A stretch of 64,000 bases of DNA from Blautia parvula (GCF_020215665.1 NZ_CP084061.1:1178001-1242000); one strand, 5' to 3'. Counted from the first letter of the stretch, positions 53,004 to 62,774 are shown. Notes: a model not told the origin generated them from the letters alone. Numbers and translations are program-made.

Positions 53004-54920
53004 TTACTTGTTCTCATCGTCTGCCGCTGCTATCACATATCTGTTTCTGCCCTGTCTTTTTGCCTTATATAACGCAAAGTCCGCTTTCTTGTAAAGTGTC
53101 TCAAAATCCGTTTCCTTACCCACTGCCAGGACCACGCCGATGCTGGCAGTGATGCTGACACCTCCCTCTGTCCTGTTTCTGAGTGCCCGTATCAGTTCCC
53201 CGGCATGCTCTTTTGCCATCTCTGCACCGGTGATTGACAAAAACGCAATAAATTCATCTCCTCCGATGCGGCCCACGACAGCATCCTTCCCGAACTGTCC
53301 TGCAAGAGTCCCGGAAAATTCCACAAGCACTTTATCTCCCGCCGCATGCCCCAGTCGGTCATTGACCTCTTTGAAATAGTCAATATCCAGGATAAAAAAG
53401 GCAAACAATTGATCCGGCCCCTGTTCCAGCATCCTGCGCACATGCTCCTGCGTAGCCACTTTGTTGTACAGGCCCGTCAGGGAATCCTTCTGCATCTGTT
53501 CCATCATGTACAGCTCATGCCGCTTCTGCTCATCAATATTCTGGCGGTACACCAGCATCCGCACAGAGTTATCTTCCTGCCAGCGGAAAATGTGGGCAGT
53601 GATGCGCATCCAGTAATACGTCTCTCCGTCTGTGGTGATCATGAAGTCATACTGCAGATTGTCTCTTCCGTTCTCAAAGGCTTCCAGCACGTTGTCCGGA
53701 TGGAAGGTACGGATATATCCCTCCCGGTATTCCTCCTTGATCTGCTTTTGGGCAATGATGCCCAGGGCCTTGTCAAAGGGTATGTCCGGCGGTGCCCCCA
53801 GACTTTCAAAATATGCGGAGGTAGCTTCACTGGCTGCCTGGTTATGGGTAATGTCAAACTCATAGATATTCTCGTAAAGCTGTTCCGTAGCCTCCTTAAA
53901 CACTGCCTGGTGCACCTTCTCCGCTTTCACAGTCAGCTCTATGATTTTCTTATTATACCTGCGTATAACGGAGGTGATCGTTATAAGGACAAGTAAGATG
54001 GTTATTACCACGATCGTCATTTCCCTTAAAAGCTGCAGCGACAGTCTCTCATTAAGCTTCGTTGTATCATGGTCTATGATCAGGTACCAGCCCAGATTTT
54101 CAATAAAACGGCTGACAACATACCCGCTGCTTTTCTTTGATGAATACCACAGATTCTGGGTTCCTTCACGGCTGCCCAGAATGGTGTCCTTAAGCTTGGC
54201 AAAGGCACATCCCTCGAACAGATTGCTGTCCCCCTGAAACCTGGTATAAGTACCGGAAATCTCAACATTCCCCTCCTCATCCACCAGATAGGCATTGACA
54301 CCAAAATCATTCTCATACCCCTGAAGCAGAGCCTGGAGCGAATCCACGCGGAAGCCCACGCCTACCACTCCCATTACGTCTCCGTCCCCGTCTGTGATGC
54401 GGCAGTTGATGAAGACCGTAACCTCATTACCGGCTCCCTCTACCTGGTCATTATCGATCTGTATCCCATAATCGGTGTCCTGTTCCAGGAAACTGTAGAA
54501 CCATACATTTTCTGGATCTCCTTCCTGGAGGACCCGGTCCAGCCCGTTATAATAATAGTAATTTTTTGTTTTCACGGAAGCCAGGAACACAGAGTCATAT
54601 CCATACTTATCCCTGTAAGTGTTCAGATAATCCCGCATGGTGTCAATGAAATCCCGGTCTCCCAAATGCTCTTCTTCCCCTTCCAGAAAATCCTTCAGCA
54701 GGCTGTCATTAGCCATGGTCAGTGAAATATTGATAGGCTTTGTAAAAATGGTGTCTATCTGATGGTAGATACCTTCAGATGTCAGTCTCGATACACTTTC
54801 AATATCCTTTCGGAAAATTCCCTGATTGGATTTGTAGCTGATAGCTGATGTCACCACAAAACCTATGACAATAACAATACAAACAAGAAAATTAGTCCGC
54901 AGCAGTACATTTTTCTTCAT
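53004..54920 (-). CDS. Membrane diguanylate cyclase with Cache-type sensor
   Basis: The 638-residue protein has a transmembrane helix (about 9-30), an extracytoplasmic dCache-like domain (about 35-290, with YNGLDRV and GVVGVGFRVDSLQ), a second helix (about 300-320), a PAS-like region (about 350-460) and a C-terminal GGDEF domain with intact GGDEF and no RxxD inhibition site. It should make c-di-GMP in response to an external small molecule. It lies between hybrid kinase 3 and an OmpR-type two-component system on the same strand and has its own -10. Confidence 0.92.
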   Translation of the reverse strand: MKKNVLLRTNFLVCIVIVIGFVVTSAISYKSNQGIFRKDIESVSRLTSEGIYHQIDTIFTKPINISLTMANDSLLKDFLEGEEEHLGDRDFIDTMRDYLNTYRDKYGYDSVFLASVKTKNYYYYNGLDRVLQEGDPENVWFYSFLEQDTDYGIQIDNDQVEGAGNEVTVFINCRITDGDGDVMGVVGVGFRVDSLQALLQGYENDFGVNAYLVDEEGNVEISGTYTRFQGDSNLFEGCAFAKLKDTILGSREGTQNLWYSSKKSSGYVVSRFIENLGWYLIIDHDTTKLNERLSLQLLREMTIVVITILLVLITITSVIRRYNKKIIELTVKAEKVHQAVFKEATEQLYENIYEFDITHNQAASEATSAYFESLGAPPDIPFDKALGIIAQKQIKEEYREGYIRTFHPDNVLEAFENGRDNLQYDFMITTDGETYYWMRITAHIFRWQEDNSVRMLVYRQNIDEQKRHELYMMEQMQKDSLTGLYNKVATQEHVRRMLEQGPDQLFAFFILDIDYFKEVNDRLGHAAGDKVLVEFSGTLAGQFGKDAVVGRIGGDEFIAFLSITGAEMAKEHAGELIRALRNRTEGGVSITASIGVVLAVGKETDFETLYKKADFALYKAKRQGRNRYVIAAADDENK

Positions 54921-54958
54921 ATAGATATCCCCTTGGCCGTTTTCTGTATCTACGTTCC

Positions 54959-54987
54959 ATTATATCTTTGTTCTTTCATAATGGAAA
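54959..54987 (-). promoter_or_regulatory. Candidate promoter of the Cache-GGDEF gene
   Basis: Minus-strand TTTCCA (54987-54982) and a perfect TATAAT (54964-54959) with a 17-base spacer, in the gap after hybrid kinase 3. Confidence 0.5.
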
Positions 54988-54996
54988 GCGCTTTTT

Positions 54997-57399
54997 TCAG
55001 GAAAGCCATTTTTCCAGTACCAACTGCAGTTGTTCCATATCCAGGGGCTTTGCCAGATGCCCGTTCATTCCGGCTTCCCTGGTTTTCTGACGGTCATCGG
55101 CAAAGGCATTGGCAGTCATGGCGATGATCGGCATTGCCCCCACATCCTGCCGCGGAAGCCCACGGATCTTCACAGCCGCCGTACATCCATCCATGACCGG
55201 CATCTGCATATCCATGAAGATCAGGTCATAGAAGCCTTCCTCTGACTGACGCACCTTCTCAACAGCAGCTCTTCCGTTTTCTGCGGTATCCACGAAAGCG
55301 CCTGCGTCTGTGAGGATCTCTGCTACGATCTCCCGGTTCAGTTCATTATCCTCCGCAAGAAGCACATTTTTCCCTTTATAGGAACCGCGGATCACCGGCC
55401 CGGAATCCGCCTCCTGACAGTTCCCGTCCGCAAACTGCTTGAGCTTGTAGATCAGCCTGGAACAGAACAGGGGTTTTGTGATGAAGCCATTGGCCCCCGC
55501 CTCTTTTGCCTCATCCATCTGTTCTGACAGGTCGTAGGCAGAGATCATGATGATTGGAAGCTGCCGGCCGGCCTGCCTGCGGATTTTCCGGGTAGTCTCT
55601 ATGCCGTCCATGTCAGGCATTTTGTAATCTATGATTACGGCAAAGTAGTCTTCTCCTGACTTCCCTGCCTGTTCTATCTTCTCAAGCGCCTCCCCGCCCT
55701 TTAAAGCCCAGTCTGTCTTCAGCCCGAACTCTGCCAGACACTCGCAGGTATTTCTGCAGATAAACTCATCATCGTCCACGATCAGCACGGGCAGTCCTTC
55801 CAGCACACGCTCATCCGTCTGCTCTTCCTGGATCTGCAGACAGACAGATACTGCAAATCTGCTGCCTTTCCCATATGTACTTTCCACATGGATGGTACCT
55901 CCCATGAGTTCCGCGATGCTCTTACAGATGGACAGCCCCAGACCGGTCCCCTGGATGGACTGGATTTTTTCATCATCCGCCCGCTCAAAGGGCTCGAAGA
56001 TCCGATATAAAAATTCAGGCTTCATCCCAATTCCCGTGTCTGACACCACAAATTCATAGAAAGCCATATTCTTCTTATCCGAAGGCGTTTCTCTGATCTC
56101 CATATATACGCTGCCACGGGGCGGCGTGTATTTGACCGCATTGGACAGAAGATTCAGAACGAGCTGCTGCAGGCGCTGCATATCACTGACCACGATCTCA
56201 TGGGTAAGGTTATTGACATATGTTTTGAAGATAAGGTCTTTGCTGTGGATCTGCGGCTGCACCATAGTCACCACACCGTGCACCAGCTCAGCCAGATTGA
56301 CTTCCTCCTCCGCAAGCACAATGCGTCCGCTCTCGATTTTGGACATATCGAGCACTTCGTTGATGAGGCTTAACAGCAGCTTAGAGGAGACTGTGATCTT
56401 CCCAAGGCAGTCCCGAATCCGCTCCGGGTCATGGATATGGGATCCGGCGATGGTTGTCATGCCAAGAATGGCATTCATAGGCGTACGGATATCGTGGCTC
56501 ATTCTTGAAAGGAAGTCAGACTTTGCCATATTTGCCTTCTCAGCCTCCTCTAAAGCGTTTTGAAGGGCCACGGTCTGTTCCGTCAGTTTTTTCTGCATTT
56601 CCCTCAGCTCCGTAATGTCCGTCACATCTATAAAGATGACCAGATAGACAGGACAGCCCTTCTGCCAGCCCACACAGGCAGCATTTACCTGCAGCCAGAG
56701 CTTCTGCCCCTCCCTGTTTTTTACATACATGGTAAAATGCAGAGGCTTTCCGGCCAGAATGTTTTCTCTCTGCCCCCAGATAGCTTCCTTATTGTCCCTT
56801 ATATTCCTCTGATATACACTGTTTTCCCCGCGTTCCGCTTCACTGCCGAAATATTCTGCAAAGCGGGAATTAGATTCCAGAAGGATCATGTTGAGTTCCT
56901 GATCGATCCTGTATTTCGCCACAAAACCGGGAAGGTTATCGTATGTGACGGACTGCTCCTTCTGCATCTGGATCATGTCATCAATATTGGTTATCACTGT
57001 GTATCCCACCTGATATCCGTCCACATATTCATCCGCGAACCGGACAGAGAACTGTACCCAGATATGCTCCCCGCTCTTTCTCCTCATCCTGGTTGCCAGT
57101 TTATATCCCTTTTCTCCGCGTCTTAAAGTCTCCATGACTACTCCTGTGATCCGGTCCCACTCTTCCCGGTCTGTTTCATAATACAGATCCGGCCTGTTGT
57201 GGAATACCTTCTCATATTCTTCCTTTGGCCATCCGATCATCTGGTAATAAAAATCATTTGCCCAGATGAGCGTAAAATGTTCATCCAGCAGATGCTTGCT
57301 CACACTCACCTCCAATAGCTGCATCAGTGTACTGTATTCATAATCCGCTGCTGTCTGACGTTCTATCTGCTTATAGTCTTTTTCCATATTTTCCGACAT
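54997..57399 (-). CDS. Hybrid histidine kinase 3 (PAS, PAS, HisKA, HATPase, REC, REC)
   Basis: The 800-residue soluble kinase has two PAS domains with PAC segments (about 30-145 and 155-275), HisKA with MSHDIRTPMNAILGM, an HATPase (NAVKYTPPRG, DTGIGM, GTGLGLSICK) and two receivers (IDYKMPDMDG and MDMQMPVMDG). It resembles kinases 1 and 2 from the HisKA onward but has no membrane or NTF2-like sensor. It is divergent from the second tandem-GntR regulator. Its promoter carries two TGTGAACA-like elements just after the -10. Confidence 0.92.
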   Translation of the reverse strand: MSENMEKDYKQIERQTAADYEYSTLMQLLEVSVSKHLLDEHFTLIWANDFYYQMIGWPKEEYEKVFHNRPDLYYETDREEWDRITGVVMETLRRGEKGYKLATRMRRKSGEHIWVQFSVRFADEYVDGYQVGYTVITNIDDMIQMQKEQSVTYDNLPGFVAKYRIDQELNMILLESNSRFAEYFGSEAERGENSVYQRNIRDNKEAIWGQRENILAGKPLHFTMYVKNREGQKLWLQVNAACVGWQKGCPVYLVIFIDVTDITELREMQKKLTEQTVALQNALEEAEKANMAKSDFLSRMSHDIRTPMNAILGMTTIAGSHIHDPERIRDCLGKITVSSKLLLSLINEVLDMSKIESGRIVLAEEEVNLAELVHGVVTMVQPQIHSKDLIFKTYVNNLTHEIVVSDMQRLQQLVLNLLSNAVKYTPPRGSVYMEIRETPSDKKNMAFYEFVVSDTGIGMKPEFLYRIFEPFERADDEKIQSIQGTGLGLSICKSIAELMGGTIHVESTYGKGSRFAVSVCLQIQEEQTDERVLEGLPVLIVDDDEFICRNTCECLAEFGLKTDWALKGGEALEKIEQAGKSGEDYFAVIIDYKMPDMDGIETTRKIRRQAGRQLPIIMISAYDLSEQMDEAKEAGANGFITKPLFCSRLIYKLKQFADGNCQEADSGPVIRGSYKGKNVLLAEDNELNREIVAEILTDAGAFVDTAENGRAAVEKVRQSEEGFYDLIFMDMQMPVMDGCTAAVKIRGLPRQDVGAMPIIAMTANAFADDRQKTREAGMNGHLAKPLDMEQLQLVLEKWLS

Positions 57400-57458
57400 A
57401 TACCTTATCCCTTCACACCTTAAAATCTCTTTACATGTGACACCTGTTTCCTGTCATC

Positions 57459-57520
57459 CATGTTCACATATACCTTGTTCATGTTAACCTTATTATAATT
57501 CACAGGAATAAAATACGCAA
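57459..57520 (-). promoter_or_regulatory. Promoter and repeated element of hybrid kinase 3
   Basis: Minus-strand TTGCGT (57520-57515) and perfect TATAAT (57497-57492), 17-base spacer. Directly downstream are AACATGAACA (57485-57476) and TATGTGAACATG (57470-57459), and further on a weaker TGTCACATGT (57442-57433). Placement over the start region suggests repression. Confidence 0.5.
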
Positions 57521-57590
57521 CATTTTATGGAATTTCGTCTGTGGTGATGGTAGAATAGAGAAAAAGCCAAAGAAAAGAGGGGAATGAAAC

Positions 57591-59033
57591 TTGTACAATG
57601 GGCAGAGTTTTTCTGATTTGATCTATCAATTCTATTCCATGCGCATACAATTCGGGTATTATACAGAGGGTGACACTCTGCCTCCCATTGAAACACTCAG
57701 CCGGGATTTCCGTGTCTCAACCTTAACCGTCAAGACAGCGCTGAAACAGCTTCGGGATGAGGGATATATCATAACCTGCGGAGGAAAAGCCACAAAAGTA
57801 AATACGTCGCATGCAGACCCTGCTTCTGCCGTCCGGTTTCTCTCCGCACGTATGGACCGTTTTGCTGACTTTTATCCGGCAAATGAAATGATTTTCTCTT
57901 CTCTGCTCACGGAAAGCTTTCGGCTTATGGAAGAGAAGGATTTTACCTGTCTTCTGGAATTGGCAGATCGGCTGGCAGCGGATGATTTAATGAGATTCTA
58001 TTCATTCGCCCTTCAAAAGCTGAACAATTCCCTGGTCATGAACCTTTTATGGGAGTCCTCCCTTTACCAGGGCCTGCCTTTTCTGAAGGCAAAAAGATCT
58101 TCTGAACTATATGATTTAAATAAAATACGCAGAAGCCTGAAGAACCTCATCCGCTCCGGTAAAGAAAAGGATTTTCAAGCCGTTCACAGCGGTTTCCTGC
58201 ATTTTCAGAGAACGAACAGGAAACATCTGGTTGAATTTTATGCCGAACAGACAGTCCCGGTACCAAAAGAAGAACAGACGCCTTTCATCTGGCACATATA
58301 CCGGGAACGCCCGGAAATCTGCTACAGTCTGGCGTCACATATCCTGCACCAGATCTATCTCGGTCATTACCACGAGACACACTTTCTGCCTTCTTATGAA
58401 AAAATGGCAGAACTTTACGGTGTATCTGTCAGCACTGCCCGCCGGACGATCCGACTGCTCTGCCAGTTAGGCGCCGCGCAGTCTATCAACGGAAAAGGCA
58501 CCCGCATTTTTTCCATGGAGGAGAGCTGGCTTCCCATGGACTGCGGCATCCCTTCCATCCGCCGCAGCCTTGCCTTTTTCATCCAGGCCCTTGAGCTGGT
58601 TAAGTATACCTGCCGGGATGTATCACAGACGTTTCTGAAAAAACTTACCAGGCAGAGTAAAAATGCACTTCTCCAGGTTTTGGAGCATGACCTTACTTTT
58701 GACCGCAGTGAGCTTACTCTTCTGCATATCGTTAAATATATTGCAGAATACCATCCATGCGCGGGGATAAGAGAAATTTATTTTAAACTATTTGAACTGA
58801 TGCTCTGGGGATATCCCATAATGACCGGGTTAAAAGAGAGTGATTCACAAAGAAAATGTGTGGAATACGCAGAAATGATCATCCACACGCTGAAGACAAA
58901 TGATTTTCTCTCATGTGCGGATGCGATTGGACAACTGGCTGTGTGGAAATTTTCCGCTGCGGATGACGCGCTTTGCAGATGCGGATTTGATTTTGAAGCC
59001 TTTCGCCTGCTGCCTTCCATACAGCTTATGTAG
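57591..59033 (+). CDS. Tandem-GntR transcriptional regulator (paralogue 2)
   Basis: The 480-residue protein has two GntR-type winged helices, near residues 22-72 (TLPPIETLSRDFRVSTLTVKTALKQL, in parts) and 260-320 (FLPSYEKMAELYGVSVSTARRTIRLLCQLGA, in parts), each followed by a helical region. It aligns end to end with the protein at 27373-28782, including the first residue. This supports the TTG start at 57591, which is eight bases after AGAGGGG. It is divergent from hybrid kinase 3. No known effector domain is recognised. Confidence 0.85.
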   Translation: MYNGQSFSDLIYQFYSMRIQFGYYTEGDTLPPIETLSRDFRVSTLTVKTALKQLRDEGYIITCGGKATKVNTSHADPASAVRFLSARMDRFADFYPANEMIFSSLLTESFRLMEEKDFTCLLELADRLAADDLMRFYSFALQKLNNSLVMNLLWESSLYQGLPFLKAKRSSELYDLNKIRRSLKNLIRSGKEKDFQAVHSGFLHFQRTNRKHLVEFYAEQTVPVPKEEQTPFIWHIYRERPEICYSLASHILHQIYLGHYHETHFLPSYEKMAELYGVSVSTARRTIRLLCQLGAAQSINGKGTRIFSMEESWLPMDCGIPSIRRSLAFFIQALELVKYTCRDVSQTFLKKLTRQSKNALLQVLEHDLTFDRSELTLLHIVKYIAEYHPCAGIREIYFKLFELMLWGYPIMTGLKESDSQRKCVEYAEMIIHTLKTNDFLSCADAIGQLAVWKFSAADDALCRCGFDFEAFRLLPSIQLM

Positions 59034-59044
59034 CCGCTATACCC

Positions 59045-59094
59045 AAAAAAGAGAGAGAACCAAAGAAATCATCTTTCGGTTCTCTCTCTTTTTT
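59045..59094. terminator. Bidirectional terminator between regulator 2 and azlD
   Basis: A perfect 17-bp stem (arms AAAAAAGAGAGAGAACC and GGTTCTCTCTCTTTTTT) with a 16-base loop, 11 bases after the regulator stop and 15 bases from the end of azlD. Confidence 0.88.
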
Positions 59095-59108
59095 AAGAGG
59101 GGTGTGCG

Positions 59109-59432
59109 TTAAAACACCGCCTGCACGAAAAACATGTACAACACAGTTCCCGCGCTGATACTCAGAAGCATATTTTTCTTCCACCTGTGTACTGCGGTGA
59201 TAAACAGGATGGCCAGGATTTCCGGAATCCCGTGGCTGCCTGTACCCACAAAGTCTTTCAGGCTGTAGGCAACCAGAAGACCGATAACGGCATAGGGAAA
59301 AACCGTTCCCAGATATGTAATAAACTGCGGTGGGTTTTTGCTGTCGGGAAATACCACAAAGGGCAGAAACCTGGTCAGCATCGTCCCCAATGCAACCGCT
59401 AAGATCGTGATAATACTCTGCATAACTGTCAT
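59109..59432 (-). CDS. azlD: Branched-chain amino acid exporter subunit AzlD
   Basis: The 107-residue protein has four hydrophobic helices and the AzlD pattern (TRFLPFVVFPDSKNPPQFITYLG, in parts, and PYAVIGLLVAYSLKD). AzlD is the small partner of AzlC in LIV-E family export. The ATG at 59432 overlaps the azlC stop (ATGA) and is preceded by GGAGG; the longer reading from 59477 lies inside azlC. Confidence 0.92.
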   Translation of the reverse strand: MTVMQSIITILAVALGTMLTRFLPFVVFPDSKNPPQFITYLGTVFPYAVIGLLVAYSLKDFVGTGSHGIPEILAILFITAVHRWKKNMLLSISAGTVLYMFFVQAVF

Positions 59433-60121
59433 TGCTCCACCTCCGGAATCATACTGCCTCTCAGAGCAGTAAAACACAATACGATCAGTACCATAGCCGG
59501 CAGCATAAAGTTCTGGCTGCCAAAGATAAACAGGCAGAGAAAAGAACCGCCAAGCCCCACAAGCGCCGGCAGATGTCCCTTCTTATCCTCCCACTGATTC
59601 AGGAACATGACCCAGAAAAGCGCGGTCATAATAAACTCAATCCCTTTTGTGTCAAAGTGTATCACATATCCCAGAAGCGCTCCCAGCGTTGCCCCTGAAA
59701 CCCAGTAAAGCTGCCCCAGCCAGGTGACAAACAGCATAAACCAGCCTTTGTCCACATCCTCAGGGGGGTTGACCGTACAATTGATGGAAAACACTTCATC
59801 ACACATTCCGAAGATCAGAAACACTTTCTTCCATCCGCAGTTTTTATACCTTTTCAGCATAGGTATCCCGTAGAAGAGATAGCGGGCATTCACCATAAGC
59901 GCAAGCAAAAACGCAGAGAACGGATGAAACGCCGACAGCAGCAGATCCACTGTCACAAACTCCATAGACCCCGCATAGATAAACAGGCTCATACACATTG
60001 GATAGACAAAAGAAAAACCCTTGCTCCGCATGAGAAATCCATAGGACATTCCCAGAAAGAGAAATGCAACACAGATGGGAAGTGTGTATGGCAGCGCAGC
60101 ACGAAACGCCTTTTTTTTCAT
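59429..60121 (-). CDS. azlC: Branched-chain amino acid exporter subunit AzlC
   Basis: The 230-residue membrane protein belongs to the AzlC/YgaZ family, which exports valine, leucine or isoleucine and analogues with AzlD. It has about six to seven helices and typical segments (GMSYGFLMRSKGFSFVYPMCMS in parts, NARYLFYGIPML). The ATG at 60121 follows AAAAGGAG by ten bases. It is divergent from an XRE-cupin regulator that probably controls it. Confidence 0.93.
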   Translation of the reverse strand: MKKKAFRAALPYTLPICVAFLFLGMSYGFLMRSKGFSFVYPMCMSLFIYAGSMEFVTVDLLLSAFHPFSAFLLALMVNARYLFYGIPMLKRYKNCGWKKVFLIFGMCDEVFSINCTVNPPEDVDKGWFMLFVTWLGQLYWVSGATLGALLGYVIHFDTKGIEFIMTALFWVMFLNQWEDKKGHLPALVGLGGSFLCLFIFGSQNFMLPAMVLIVLCFTALRGSMIPEVEQ

Positions 60122-60225
60122 AACACAGCCGCTCCTTTTCAACTTGATTTTATTGCTCTTATTTCATATAATGGATAAGAGAATAATTGACATTCGTCAG
60201 ATTTACCGAACATTTCGTTATATAT

Positions 60226-60254
60226 ATCTTACGATCGTTCGATATATCTGTCAA
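60226..60254 (-). promoter_or_regulatory. azlCD promoter
   Basis: Minus-strand TTGACA (60254-60249) and TAAGAT (60231-60226), 17-base spacer, with the AT-rich CGATCG dyad region between, close to the divergent regulator start. Confidence 0.6.
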
Positions 60255-60271
60255 GCAGGAAAGGAATATTT

Positions 60272-60823
60272 ATGGAATTAGGTAAAATAATTGCTGTAAA
60301 TTTGAAAGAACTCAGAAGAGAACGCAACCTGACACTGGGACAGTTGTCCAAAATGTCCGGCATCAGCAAAGCAATGCTTTCAGATATTGAAAAAGGGGAC
60401 AGCAATCCAACCATTAACACCATATGGAAAATTGCAGGCGGACTCAACGTGCCGTATACGAAACTGATCGACGGAATCGAAAAGGAAACCACGGTTGTCC
60501 GCCGTTCAGAGGCCACTATGCAGACCGGCGAAACAGACGGCTACCGGGTATACTGCTATTTCAGAAGTACACCGGTGAGAAATTTTGAGCTGTTCTATGT
60601 TGAACTGGATGGAGGCTGCGCCAACACTTCCATCGGACATACGGACAAGGCCCAGGAATATATCTATATCATTTCAGGTGAACTGGTGATTCATACAGAA
60701 ATTATGGATTATACGCTGCATGAGGGGGAGGCCTTTGTCTTTGACTCTTCCATCAGCCACACGTATATCAATCAGCAGGAAATGCAGGTGACGTTTATGG
60801 TTGTTAATTATTATCCTCATTAA
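60272..60823 (+). CDS. XRE-family regulator with cupin domain
   Basis: The 183-residue protein has an N-terminal helix-turn-helix (about 8-62, LTLGQLSKMSGISKAMLSDIEKGDSNPT in parts) and a C-terminal cupin (about 105-180, HTDKAQEYIYIISGELVIHTE). Regulators of this type often sit beside and control amino-acid exporters such as AzlCD. It is divergent from azlC with 150 bases between. AAAGGA precedes the ATG. About 200 bases after it hold no gene that I can see. Confidence 0.92.
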   Translation: MELGKIIAVNLKELRRERNLTLGQLSKMSGISKAMLSDIEKGDSNPTINTIWKIAGGLNVPYTKLIDGIEKETTVVRRSEATMQTGETDGYRVYCYFRSTPVRNFELFYVELDGGCANTSIGHTDKAQEYIYIISGELVIHTEIMDYTLHEGEAFVFDSSISHTYINQQEMQVTFMVVNYYPH

Positions 60824-61022
60824 AGGATACCTCATGATTTCCGCCCGACCGTTCCGATACCCAGGCTTCCCGACATGAAAGCCCCCTGCGCTGCCCGTTT
60901 CAGACATCATCTGTCGTTTTTAATAACAGCCGCCGGGTTTCATAAAAAGACTGCTCCTCCAAGCTCTTTAAGTATATTATAGCCTGAATTCAAATTGAAA
61001 TCAACGCTGTGCAGAATATATA

Positions 61023-61065
61023 AGGACCCGCAAATGCACAGTAATCCTGCACTTTTGCGGGTCCT
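61023..61065. terminator. Terminator between XRE-cupin gene and queA
   Basis: Arms AGGACCCGCAAA and TTTGCGGGTCCT (12 bp), with an inner TGCA/TGCA pair and a T-rich tail on the plus strand. It lies 20 bases after the queA stop on the minus strand and can serve both convergent units. Confidence 0.75.
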
Positions 61066-61085
61066 ATTTTCTCCTAAAAACTTAC

Positions 61086-62111
61086 TCACCCGATAAACAT
61101 AGCATCCCCAAACGAAAAGAACCGATACCTCTCCTCCACCGCTTCCTCATAAGCCCTCATAATATTCTCTTTCCCAGCCAAAGCCGAGACGAGCATCAGC
61201 AGTGTAGATTCCGGCAGATGGAAATTGGTGATCAGTCCGTCAATGATCTTAAACTGATACCCCGGATAGATAAAGATCTCTGTCCATCCGCTTTTTGCCT
61301 GAAGGTTTCCGTTCTCATCCGCAGCGGATTCCAGGGTTCTGCAGCTTGTAGTTCCCACGGAAATGATCCTGCCGCCGTTTTTCCTGGTTTCATTGATCAG
61401 TTCTGCCTGGTCTTCCTCCACCACATAGAATTCCGAATGCATATGATGCTTCTCCACATCATCTACTTTTACCGGGCGGAAAGTCCCAAGCCCTACATGC
61501 AGTGTGACATGGGCAATATTGACGCCCATCTGCCGTATCTCCTCAAGCAGCTCCTCCGTAAAATGAAGGCCTGCGGTAGGCGCTGCGGCACTCCCTTCCT
61601 TCTTCGCGTAAACGGTCTGGTATCTGTTTTTATCCTCCAGCTTGTGGGTGATATACGGGGGAAGAGGCATCTCACCCAGCTTATCCAGGATTTCCTCAAA
61701 AATCCCTTCATAACTGAATTTGATCAGACGGTTTCCCTCCTCCACCACATCAATGACTTCCCCTGTGAGAAGTCCGTCACCGAAACGGATGACCGTGCCC
61801 GGTTTTGCCTTTTTTCCGGGCTTTACCAGTGTCTCCCACACATTGTCGCCTTTTCTTTTCAGAAGCAGTATCTCAATCCCTGCATCGGTTCCCACCTTGC
61901 TTCCGTACAGACGGGCGGGAATGACCTTCGTGTCATTGATGACAAGGCAGTCTCCCGGGTTCAGGTACCTGGTGATATGTTTAAAATCCGTATGCTCGAT
62001 CTCTCCTGTTTCCCGGTCCAGATGCAGCAGCCTGGAAGCGGAACGGTCGGCAAGAGGGTCCTGCGCGATCAGTTCCTCCGGCAGATCATAATAAAAATCT
62101 GATGTCTTCAT
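61086..62111 (-). CDS. queA: S-adenosylmethionine:tRNA ribosyltransferase-isomerase
   Basis: The 341-residue enzyme makes epoxyqueuosine in tRNA from the preQ1-modified base and SAM. It begins [20 protein letters not shown] and has the family motifs [26 protein letters not shown] and [13 protein letters not shown]. The ATG at 62111 is preceded by AAAGGAG; a longer frame from 62189 has no ribosome site. It is 19 bases downstream of the histidine phosphatase gene and probably co-transcribed. Confidence 0.97.
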   Translation of the reverse strand: MKTSDFYYDLPEELIAQDPLADRSASRLLHLDRETGEIEHTDFKHITRYLNPGDCLVINDTKVIPARLYGSKVGTDAGIEILLLKRKGDNVWETLVKPGKKAKPGTVIRFGDGLLTGEVIDVVEEGNRLIKFSYEGIFEEILDKLGEMPLPPYITHKLEDKNRYQTVYAKKEGSAAAPTAGLHFTEELLEEIRQMGVNIAHVTLHVGLGTFRPVKVDDVEKHHMHSEFYVVEEDQAELINETRKNGGRIISVGTTSCRTLESAADENGNLQAKSGWTEIFIYPGYQFKIIDGLITNFHLPESTLLMLVSALAGKENIMRAYEEAVEERYRFFSFGDAMFIG

Positions 62112-62130
62112 TTTTTCTCCTTTATCCCTG

Positions 62131-62733
62131 TCAGCCAAATACAACATCCTCTTCCAAAAGCTCTGCCCTTCCGTCTGCGACCTCCACAATATTTACGCCG
62201 CAGTTTGGCGGAACACAGCCATGCCAGAAATTTCTGATCTCCGCATCCGGATAGACATTCTGTAAAAGTGCCCGCACGGCGCATCCGTGGGACGCAATGA
62301 GCAGTGTTTTATCCTGCAGTTTTTCCCTGCATATAAGCTCCTGGAAAAAGTCCTTTGTCCTTGTGCAGATTTCCCTGATACTCTCCCCACCCTTCGGAGG
62401 CTCATACACCTCTGTATGGTGGAAAAAATTATCCAGCATATGGGCAGGCAAAAGGGCGGAATCCCGCCCTTCCCATTCGCCGAAGGAGATTTCCCGGAGA
62501 CGTTCATCGTCGTATATGGGGATATTCCTTCCGGCCAGTATCAGTTCTGCAGTCATTTTAGCCCGTTTTAACGGGCTGGTAAAGCAGAGGTCAAAGGGAA
62601 TTTCTTTTAAAGCCTCCCCTGTCCGCTTTGCCAGAGTAATGCCGTTTTCATTCAAATCCGTGTCAGAGGCCCCCTGAAGCCTTCTCTGGACATTCCAGGA
62701 GGTTTCCCCGTGACGGATAATATAAAGCTTCAT
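62131..62733 (-). CDS. Histidine phosphatase family protein (GpmB/CobC-like)
   Basis: The 200-residue protein has the phosphoglycerate-mutase-like signature [10 protein letters not shown] (catalytic His9), a second His in [12 protein letters not shown] and a Glu in the [10 protein letters not shown] motif. The branch includes alpha-ribazole phosphatases and broad phosphatases, and I cannot choose among them; no cobalamin gene is nearby. It lies between pheT and queA on the same strand. Confidence 0.88.
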   Translation of the reverse strand: MKLYIIRHGETSWNVQRRLQGASDTDLNENGITLAKRTGEALKEIPFDLCFTSPLKRAKMTAELILAGRNIPIYDDERLREISFGEWEGRDSALLPAHMLDNFFHHTEVYEPPKGGESIREICTRTKDFFQELICREKLQDKTLLIASHGCAVRALLQNVYPDAEIRNFWHGCVPPNCGVNIVEVADGRAELLEEDVVFG

Positions 62734-62774
62734 ATTACCTGCTCTCCTAAAATTTCTGCAAACCGCGCTTTGTC

